Position numbers and translations under genes: made by a program
Shown: positions 58,180 through 64,000 of the stretch, one piece after another
Position numbering within the stretch: the stretch's first letter is position 1
Layout: each line of letters begins with the position of its first letter
Notes under the pieces: generated by a model
Seen by the model: only the letters and a program-made list of their open reading frames with translations
Database searches by the model: none
Told to the model about the DNA's origin: nothing
Source of the DNA: ASV31 sp965229765
GTDB taxonomy: Bacteria > Pseudomonadota > Alphaproteobacteria > Rhodobacterales > Rhodobacteraceae
Direction of reading: 5' to 3'
DNA length: 64,000 nt
NCBI GenBank assembly: GCA_965229765.1
Contig: CBDDJT010000002.1
Coordinates: 124,001-188,000 of the forward strand

Positions 58180-59802
58180 TCATGCCGGTTTCGCCCCGTC
58201 GCGCAAAAGCTTCCATGTGATCGCGTCCAGAAGCGCCTCGAAGCTGGCGTCGACGATGTTGGGCGACACCCCGACCGTGGACCAGCGCCGCCCCGCGTCG
58301 TCCTCGCTGTCGATGATGACGCGCGTCACGGCCTCTGTCCCGCCCTGGGTGATACGCACCTTGAAGTCCACCAGCCGCAGGTCGTCGATCATGTTCTGGT
58401 AGGGCCCGAGATCCTTTGCCAGCGCCTTCGACAGCGCGTTCACGGGCCCCCGGTCAGAGCCTGTTTCATCCATCGATTCAGAGACCGAAAGCTTCTTGTC
58501 CTCGCCCACCTTCACGACGACAACCGCTTCGGAGAGGCTGACCATGCGGTTGTACTTGTTCTTGCGGCGCTCGACGGTGACGCGGTAGCGCTTGACCTCG
58601 AAGAAGGTGGGCAGCTGCCCCAGTTCGGCGCGCGCCAGCAGTTCGAAACTGGCCTGCGCGGTGTCGTAGGAATAGCCCTGCGTCTCGCGTTCCTTGACGA
58701 TGTCGAGGATGCGCCCAAGCCGCGGGTCGCCTTTTTCCACAACGATTCCCATGCCTTCCAGCCGGGCGCGCAGATTCGACTGACCCGCCTGGTTCGACAT
58801 CGGCACGATGCGCGCGTTGCCCACGTCGGCCGGGTCGATGTGTTCGTAGGTCGTAGGGTCCTTCAGGATCGCGCTGGCGTGCAGGCCCGCCTTGTGGGCA
58901 AAGGCAGAGGCGCCGACATAGGGCGCCGCGCGCTGGGGCACGCGGTTCAGGATATCGTCGAGAAGGCGGCTGGCGCGGGTCAGCCCCGCCAGCGCCTGAG
59001 GCGTCACGCCGGTGTCGAAGCGGCTGGCATAGGGCTCTTTCAACAACAGGGTCGGGATCAGCGTCGTCAGGTTGGCGTTGCCGCAGCGTTCGCCTAACCC
59101 ATTGAGAGTGCCTTGAATTTGCCGCGCGCCAGCGTCGACGGCAGCAAGGCTTCCGGCGACCGCGTTGCCGGTGTCGTCATGGGTGTGGATGCCCAGCCGG
59201 TCGCTCGGAATGCCCGCCGCGATCGCCTCGGCCGTGATGCGCCCGATCTCGGCCGGAAGCGTGCCGCCGTTGGTGTCGCACAGCACGATCCAGCGGGCGC
59301 CGGCGGCCATGGCGGCGTGCAGGCAGTCGAGCGCGTAGGCGGGGTTGGCCTTGTAGCCGTCGAAGAAATGCTCGGCGTCAAAGAGGGACTCGCGGCCCCG
59401 GGAGACGCAGTGCGAAATCGAGGCGGAAATGTTCGCGAGGTTCTCGTCGAGGGTGATGTTGAGGGCCGTATCTACATGAAAATCATGAGTTTTTCCCACA
59501 AGGCAGACAGCGGGGGTGTTGGCGTTCAGCACGGCGGCCAGCACGTCGTCGTTCTCGGCCGAATAGCCCTGCCGCTTGGTCATGCCGAAGGCGGTGAAGG
59601 TCGCGCGGGTCTGGGGACGATCGGCGAAGAAGGCACTATCGGTGGGGTTCGCGCCGGGCCATCCCCCCTCGATATAGTCGATGCCGAGGCTGTCGAGGGT
59701 TTGGGCGATCTGCACCTTTTCTGCGTGCGAGAACTGGACACCTTGCGTCTGCTGGCCGTCGCGCAGGGTGGTGTCGAAGAGGTAAAGACGTTCACGTGTC
59801 AT
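58180..59802 (-). CDS. cimA: (R)-citramalate synthase
   Basis: 540 aa. Condenses acetyl-CoA with pyruvate to citramalate, giving 2-oxobutyrate for isoleucine. DRE-TIM metallolyase: LFDTTLRDGQQTQGVQFSH at 7-25 with the divalent-metal Asp, IEGGWPGANPTD, HTHDDTGNAVA with two metal histidines, and GTLNGLGERCGNANL. The C-terminal about 130 residues are the LeuA-type regulatory dimer domain, ending SFEALLDAITWKLL. ATG 59802 (MTRERLYLF) is used; the frame is open 32 codons further, across an 11-bp tandem repeat. Isopropylmalate synthase is less likely because of overall length and the YSAENDDVL pattern. Confidence 0.92.
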   Translation of the reverse strand: MTRERLYLFDTTLRDGQQTQGVQFSHAEKVQIAQTLDSLGIDYIEGGWPGANPTDSAFFADRPQTRATFTAFGMTKRQGYSAENDDVLAAVLNANTPAVCLVGKTHDFHVDTALNITLDENLANISASISHCVSRGRESLFDAEHFFDGYKANPAYALDCLHAAMAAGARWIVLCDTNGGTLPAEIGRITAEAIAAGIPSDRLGIHTHDDTGNAVAGSLAAVDAGARQIQGTLNGLGERCGNANLTTLIPTLLLKEPYASRFDTGVTPQALAGLTRASRLLDDILNRVPQRAAPYVGASAFAHKAGLHASAILKDPTTYEHIDPADVGNARIVPMSNQAGQSNLRARLEGMGIVVEKGDPRLGRILDIVKERETQGYSYDTAQASFELLARAELGQLPTFFEVKRYRVTVERRKNKYNRMVSLSEAVVVVKVGEDKKLSVSESMDETGSDRGPVNALSKALAKDLGPYQNMIDDLRLVDFKVRITQGGTEAVTRVIIDSEDDAGRRWSTVGVSPNIVDASFEALLDAITWKLLRDGAKPA

Positions 59803-60013
59803 GGCCGGAGATCCCCGGAATCGCGTGTCGGCATCACGTCGGCATGACGTCGGCATAACGTCGGCGCGGTGTTTGAGCGGGTGACGCGGGCCGGGCAAGG
59901 CGCGAAGGGCAGCGCCCGGCCCGGGGGGTGGGCGTGAAGCGCCCGCCCCCAGGGGGCGGGTCGGGCGCTGCCCGGGGCGGTGCCCCCGGCGATCCGGTGT
60001 GCGGGGCGCGCGG
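59803..60013. other. cysS-cimA spacer
   Basis: 211 bp between cysS (upstream on the minus strand) and cimA. Besides the 11-bp repeat it has a G/C-only hairpin around 59938-59968 (arms GCGCCCG and CGGGCGC). This probably ends the cysS message. No gene is seen. Confidence 0.4.
59827..59866 (-). repeat. 11-bp tandem repeat in the cimA leader
   Basis: Three units on the plus strand, GTCGGCATCAC, GTCGGCATGAC, GTCGGCATAAC, then GTCGGC, located 25-64 bp upstream of the cimA start. It is the inverted form of the cobB repeat. Read on the minus strand it even stays in the same phase, giving ADVMPTSCRR as in CobB. Confidence 0.7.
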
Positions 60014-61459
60014 TCATTTCAGGGCCTCGAGCTTGGCAGGGTCGAAGTCGGGACCGGGGACAAGTTCGATACTGTCCTTGGTCATGCGCACCTCGACACC
60101 AGCCTCAACCAACGCGGACTTAAGGCGATCGACCTGCGAGAAGTCCTTTGACTCCATCGCAGCAGCACGTTTGTAGGCCAAGGCAAGCTCCATCCGTTCC
60201 AGAGAAGCAGCCCTTGGCTCTGACCGCTTTGCTCGCGCTCGCTCACGCAACGGAAGACCGAGAAACTCCACAGTCGCAAGAAAGCGCGCGCGTTCGCTGA
60301 ATTGCTCCTCGTCGGAGAGCGACAGGTACTCGGGGCTGTTGTCCACACGACGCCCGAGTTGCCGAAGACGTGTCAACGCAAGCGATGTGTTCAGGTCGTC
60401 CGAGAGCGCTTCGATCACGCCAACATCGGGGGCAATTCCGCCGATGTCCGCGTCCAGTACCTCATGATCCACACTCAGGAATGTGGTCCAGTGATCCAAC
60501 GTCCGCTCCGCCTCCCGTGCCTTCTCCTCTGTCCAGTCCATCGGCTTGCGGTAGTGGGTGGAGAGAAAGACGAAGCGGATCACCTCGCCCGGAACGCCCT
60601 TGTCCAGGAGGTCGCGGACGGTGAAGAAGTTGCCCAGCGACTTGGACATCTTCTTGCCCTCGACCTGCAGCATCTCGTTGTGCAGCCAGACGCGGGCGAA
60701 GTCCCCGCCGGGATGGGCGCAGCAGCTTTGCGCGATCTCGTTCTCGTGGTGCGGGAACATCAGGTCGTTGCCGCCGCCGTGGATGTCGAACGTCTCGCCC
60801 AGAAGCGCCTGCGCCATGGCCGAGCATTCGATGTGCCAGCCGGGGCGGCCCTTGCCCCAGGGGCTGGGCCAGCCGGGTTCATCGCCTGCCGCGGGTTTCC
60901 ACAGGACGAAATCCATCGGGTTCTTCTTGTAGGGCGCGATCTCTACCCGGGCGCCGGCGATCATGTCGTCAACGGAGCGACCCGAAAGGCGGCCATAGTC
61001 GGCATAGCTGTCGACGGCGAAAAGCACATGCCCCTCGGCGGCATAGGCGTGGCCGCGCGCGATCAGTTCGGCGATCATCGCGACCATCTGCGGGATGTAG
61101 TCGGTGGCATGGGGCGCGTGATCGGGGGGCAGGACACCAAGCGCGGCCATGTCGTCGAGGTACCACGCCTCGGTGCGGGCCGTCAGCGCGTCGATGGCTT
61201 CGCCGTTCTCGGCGGCGCGGGCGATGATCTTGTCCTCGACGTCGGTGATGTTGCGCACGTAGGTGACGTGATCCGCGCCGTAGACATGGCGCAGCAGGCG
61301 GTTGAGCACGTCGAAGACGATGGCCGGGCGCGCGTTGCCGATATGGGCGCGGTCATAGACGGTGGGCCCGCAGACGTACATGCGCACGTTCTTCGGGTCG
61401 ATCGGCGTGAAGACCTCTTTCCTGCGGGTCTTCGTGTTCGTCAGCCTGATCTCGGTCAT
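60014..61459 (-). CDS. cysS: Cysteine--tRNA ligase
   Basis: 481 aa. Charges tRNA-Cys in the cytosol. Class I signatures: zinc Cys30 in MYVCGPTVYD, HIGN at 39-42 (HIGH), WHIECSAMAQ, GGGNDLMFPHHENEIAQ, and KKMSKSLGNFF (KMSKS). ATG 61459 has GGAAGGA upstream; five more codons are open. The 3' third (about 60060-60530) is lower in GC and uses more GTT, GCT, GGT and TTG codons than the 5' part, as if that segment were exchanged with a related genome. Confidence 0.96.
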   Translation of the reverse strand: MTEIRLTNTKTRRKEVFTPIDPKNVRMYVCGPTVYDRAHIGNARPAIVFDVLNRLLRHVYGADHVTYVRNITDVEDKIIARAAENGEAIDALTARTEAWYLDDMAALGVLPPDHAPHATDYIPQMVAMIAELIARGHAYAAEGHVLFAVDSYADYGRLSGRSVDDMIAGARVEIAPYKKNPMDFVLWKPAAGDEPGWPSPWGKGRPGWHIECSAMAQALLGETFDIHGGGNDLMFPHHENEIAQSCCAHPGGDFARVWLHNEMLQVEGKKMSKSLGNFFTVRDLLDKGVPGEVIRFVFLSTHYRKPMDWTEEKAREAERTLDHWTTFLSVDHEVLDADIGGIAPDVGVIEALSDDLNTSLALTRLRQLGRRVDNSPEYLSLSDEEQFSERARFLATVEFLGLPLRERARAKRSEPRAASLERMELALAYKRAAAMESKDFSQVDRLKSALVEAGVEVRMTKDSIELVPGPDFDPAKLEALK

Positions 61460-61663
61460 GGTCCGTCCTTCCACGGGGGCGCCGTGGCGGGCTTAGCAAC
61501 TTCGATCCGGAGAGAAAACAGAAAGAGAGACGCCCGCCTGACGATGTCAGCGGGTAATGCAGCAGGTAATGAACCGGGCATGTGTCATGCCGGGGGTGTA
61601 GCAAGCGCGGCGCGGCCTGCCAAGAGGCTTGGCAGCGGGCCCCGGCCCGGGCATCCTGCGGGC
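61460..61663. other. Divergent spacer of cysS and the YjbR-like gene
   Basis: 204 bp, no gene. Lower GC than its surroundings around 61495-61535. A hairpin with arms CCCGC-TGAC and GTCA-GCGGG lies near 61532-61555, and a short direct repeat with GGTAATG follows at 61553-61570. Promoters for both genes should be here, but none is convincing. Confidence 0.4.
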
Positions 61664-62011
61664 ATGGGACGCGAGACGATCAACGCCATCTGCGGTGCAT
61701 TGCCGGGCGCCGAGTCCTCCGACCCGTGGGGCGGCGGGCACGATGCGTGGAAGGTGGGCGGCAAGATGTTCGCCTGCATCGGCGCGGTGACGCCGGGCGT
61801 GTCGGTCAAGACCGACAGCATAGAGACCGCGCAGATGCTGATCGACGCGGGCGTCGGCGTGAAGGCGCCGTATTTTCACCGCTCGTGGCTGTTGCTGCCG
61901 TTCGATGCGCCCGAGGACGAGTTGCGCCACCGGCTGGAGACCTCCTACCGGCTGGTGCGCGCTGGTCTGACCAGAAAGGCGCAGGCGGCGCTGCCGCCAT
62001 TTCCGGGCTGA
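61664..62011 (+). CDS. MmcQ/YjbR family protein
   Basis: 115 aa single-domain protein of the MmcQ/YjbR (CyaY-like fold) family, sometimes described as DNA-binding; function is not established. Conserved blocks: GAESSDPWGGGHDAWKVGGKMFACIG and the C-terminal WLLLPFDAPEDELRHRLETSYRLV. ATG 61664 starts the family N terminus; the much longer open frame upstream is antisense to cysS. It lies 58 bp before the aminotransferase gene. Confidence 0.88.
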   Translation: MGRETINAICGALPGAESSDPWGGGHDAWKVGGKMFACIGAVTPGVSVKTDSIETAQMLIDAGVGVKAPYFHRSWLLLPFDAPEDELRHRLETSYRLVRAGLTRKAQAALPPFPG

Positions 62012-62069
62012 GCCACGTTGACATCGCCCGCGCGGGGCGGTCCCCTGTCGGCAGGCAAAGGGAGGTGTC

Positions 62070-63263
62070 ATGCGGCTATCGGAACGGATCACGGGGCTGA
62101 CGGGCGGCGGTTCGGACGGCTGGGACGTCTATTACCGGGGGCGGGCCATGGCGGCGGCGGGTGAGCCGGTGACCGAGCTGACCATCGGCGAGCATGACAT
62201 TCCCACGGATCCGCTGATTCTGGCGGCGATGGACCGGGCGGCACGCGACGGGCATACGGGCTATGCGCCGGTGCCGGGCCTGCCCGCGCTGCGGGCGGCC
62301 ATCGCCGAGAGGGTCGCGGCGCGCACGGGCGTGGCGACGACGGCGGCGAACGTGCTGGTGACGGCGGGCGGACAGGCGGCGCTTCTGGCCGCCCATGCGG
62401 CGGTCTGCGATCCGGGCGAGAGGGCGCTTTACTGCGATCCGTTCTATGCCACCTATCCCGGCACGATCCGCGCGGTGGGGGCGGTGCCCGTGACGGTGCC
62501 GACGCGCCCCGAGGACGGGTTCCAGCCGCGTGCCGCAGCAATTTCGGCGGCGGTTTCGGCGGTGGCCGATGGCGCGCGGTCGCTTCTCATCAACACGCCG
62601 GGCAATCCGACGGGGGCGGTCTGGTCGCGGGCCACGCTGGAGGCGGTGGCGGGGGCTTGCCGCGCGGCGGGGATCTGGCTGATCACGGACGAGGTCTATG
62701 ACGGGATGGTCTGGGAAGGCGCGCATCTTTCGCCCCGTGCCCTGCCGGGGATGGCCGACCGGGTGCTGGTGATCGGGTCGATGTCCAAGAGCTACGCCAT
62801 GACCGGGAGCCGGGTCGGCTGGATCGTGGGGCCGGAAGCGGTGATCGAGCACCTGATCAACCTGTCGACGCACACCACCTACGGGGTGCCGGGTTACATC
62901 CAGATGGCGGCCTTGGCGGCGTTGCAGGCGGGCGACGGGCTGGAGCGGCGGGTGGCCGCGCCCTTTGCCGCGCGGCGGGACGCGGCGCTGCGGGTGCTGG
63001 GCGCGTCCGAGGTGCTGGGCGTGTCGCCCTGCCAGGGTGGCATGTTCGTGCTGGTCGATGTGCGGGCCACGGGGCTGAGCGGAGAGGCGTTCGCCGAACG
63101 CCTGCTGGACAAGGAGGGGATCGCGGTGATGCCGGGCGAAAGTTTCGGACGGGCGACGGCGGGGCATGTGCGCGTGGCGCTGACAAGGCCCGAGGATGAA
63201 CTGGTGGCGGGACTGACGCGGATGGCCCGCTTTGCAGAGGGGTGCGCCCGTGACGCGGCCTGA
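62070..63263 (+). CDS. Class I/II pyridoxal-phosphate aminotransferase
   Basis: 397 aa, fold type I. GHTGYAPVPGLPALRAAIAER near 66-86, NTPGNPTGAVW near 171-181, and the Schiff-base lysine in GSMSKSYAMTGSRVGW near 229-244; arginine for the substrate carboxylate in HVRVALTRPE near the C terminus. The pattern is close to arginine:pyruvate and aspartate-type transaminases; the substrate is not decided. Ribosome-binding site AGGGAGG (AAGGGAGGTGTC before ATG 62070) is strong. Its stop lies inside the next gene (14-bp overlap). Confidence 0.9.
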   Translation: MRLSERITGLTGGGSDGWDVYYRGRAMAAAGEPVTELTIGEHDIPTDPLILAAMDRAARDGHTGYAPVPGLPALRAAIAERVAARTGVATTAANVLVTAGGQAALLAAHAAVCDPGERALYCDPFYATYPGTIRAVGAVPVTVPTRPEDGFQPRAAAISAAVSAVADGARSLLINTPGNPTGAVWSRATLEAVAGACRAAGIWLITDEVYDGMVWEGAHLSPRALPGMADRVLVIGSMSKSYAMTGSRVGWIVGPEAVIEHLINLSTHTTYGVPGYIQMAALAALQAGDGLERRVAAPFAARRDAALRVLGASEVLGVSPCQGGMFVLVDVRATGLSGEAFAERLLDKEGIAVMPGESFGRATAGHVRVALTRPEDELVAGLTRMARFAEGCARDAA

Positions 63264-64000
63264 CCGGGGCGCGGCGTTCCGCGCGCTGCATGTGCCGGGG
63301 ACGCCGTTCCTGCTGGCCAATGCGTGGGACGCAGGGTCGGCGAAAATGCTGGCGGGGCTGGGCGCACCGGCGGTGGCGACATCCTCGGCGGCGCATGCCT
63401 TCACGCTGGGCCGGCCCGATGGCGGCACGGTGACCCGCGACGAGGCGCTGGCCCATGCCGAGGCGCTGGTGGCCGCCGTTGACGTGCCGGTGTCGGGCGA
63501 TTTCGAGAACGGGTTCGGCGACGCGCCCGAGGATGTGGCCGAAACGGTGCGCCTGTCGGCCGAGGTCGGGCTTGCGGGCATATCCATCGAGGACACGTCC
63601 TTTCCGGATGGCACGCCCTACCCCGCCGATCTGGCGGTCGAGCGCATCCGCGCCGCCGCCGCCGCCGCCCGCGCCTTGTCCGGCGATTTCGTGCTGGTGG
63701 CCCGCGCCGACGGGGTGATGACGGGCGCTTACGGCATGGAAGAGGCGATCTCGCGCATCCGGGCGATGGACGCGGCCGGGGCCGATTGCCTTTACGTGCC
63801 GCTGCCGCCCGGCATGGCGTCCCTGAAAAAGGTGGTGCAGGCCACCGACAAGCCCGTGAACGCGCTGGCCGCGGGCCGTTTTGCCAAGGTCACGCGGGAC
63901 GAGTTCGCGGCGGCGGGGATCGCGCGCATCTCTATCGGTTCGGCGCTGGCGCGGCTGACGCACCGCATGATCCATGACGCAGGGCGCGCCATGATCGAGC
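63250..64000 (+). CDS. Isocitrate lyase/PEP mutase family protein, cut by right edge
   Basis: At least 250 residues, open to the right edge. TIM-barrel of the ICL/PEP-mutase superfamily. Seen: FLLANAWDAGSAKMLAGLG near 21-39, ATSSAAHAFTLGRPDG, VSGDFENGFGDAPEDVAETV with the metal-binding Asp, GISIEDTSFPDG, and VLVARADGVMTG. Likely a C-C or C-P lyase of small 2-oxoacids such as oxaloacetate decarboxylase or methylisocitrate lyase-like; the KKCGH-type catalytic loop of true isocitrate lyases is absent. GTG 63250 is inferred; it overlaps the aminotransferase gene by 14 bp, indicating an operon. Confidence 0.85.
   Translation, partial: MTRPDRGAAFRALHVPGTPFLLANAWDAGSAKMLAGLGAPAVATSSAAHAFTLGRPDGGTVTRDEALAHAEALVAAVDVPVSGDFENGFGDAPEDVAETVRLSAEVGLAGISIEDTSFPDGTPYPADLAVERIRAAAAAARALSGDFVLVARADGVMTGAYGMEEAISRIRAMDAAGADCLYVPLPPGMASLKKVVQATDKPVNALAAGRFAKVTRDEFAAAGIARISIGSALARLTHRMIHDAGRAMIE

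Noticed and set aside
61532..61663. Possible T-box or other leader for cysS
   Set aside because: The hairpin here lacks T-box elements, and its position fits either divergent gene.
1..64000. CRISPR arrays, prophage genes, transposases, toxin-antitoxin pairs or known defence islands
   Set aside because: No regularly spaced repeats and no such proteins were seen. The lone HNH protein is of the common stand-alone type and is not taken as a defence system.

Overview
The window looks like chromosomal DNA from a Rhodobacteraceae (Roseobacter-group) alphaproteobacterium. Evidence: high GC throughout, a metal-site-free type of HemB, a zwf-pgl-pgi Entner-Doudoroff operon, bdhA next to a patatin gene, a small membrane protein of the kind usually annotated 'component of SufBCD complex', and a CobK/CbiD cobalamin set. 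I found no rRNA, tRNA, CRISPR array, prophage or insertion sequence.

Layout. 1-8 kb: the end of a PhoR-like kinase, a LuxR-type regulator, rpsB-tsf, a pseudouridine-breakdown pair (psuK-psuG), a DUF502 membrane protein and bdhA-patatin. 8-20 kb: a candidate small RNA, an orphan peptide-binding protein, an XRE-cupin regulator, an acyl-CoA ligase/DsbA-like/MFS transporter operon, mfd, hemB and a YSC84-type lipoprotein. 20-23.4 kb: a beta-hydroxyacid dehydrogenase and a penicillin-acylase-family hydrolase.

23.4-40.1 kb is the most distinctive region: a surface-polysaccharide locus that runs straight into an exosortase locus. It has a polymerase-like membrane protein, a flippase, a WbuB-like glycosyltransferase, an initiating phosphoglycosyl transferase, an ATP-grasp enzyme, and a complete WbpA-B-D-E set for UDP-2,3-diacetamido-2,3-dideoxyglucuronate. 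A deacetylase-like protein, an EpsD-like membrane protein, a fused exosortase E/CPBP protease, and a VPEID-CTERM substrate with matching sorting signal follow. Synthesis of an acidic diacetamido-sugar polymer and anchoring of a CTERM protein therefore sit side by side.

40-50.4 kb: pgi-pgl-zwf behind a LacI-type palindrome, a radical SAM protein, a YbjN-like protein, an agmatinase-family enzyme, an HNH endonuclease with four tandem perfect palindromes at its 3' end, a glutaminase-STAS-cyclic-nucleotide-binding fusion, and an SDR dehydrogenase. 50.6-56 kb: an overlapping chain cbiD-cobK-glycosylase-esterase facing cobA and cobB. 56-64 kb: an MFS transporter, a phytoene-synthase-like protein, citramalate synthase, cysS, a YjbR protein, a class I aminotransferase and a PEP-mutase-family gene cut by the right edge.

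Small non-coding signals worth attention: the minus-strand sRNA near 8.0-8.1 kb, the tandem palindromes at 46.8 kb, an 11-bp tandem repeat shared by the cobB coding region and the cimA leader, and a promoter plus 5'-hairpin in front of the HNH gene. All functional calls come from reading motifs and gene order; no database search was run.
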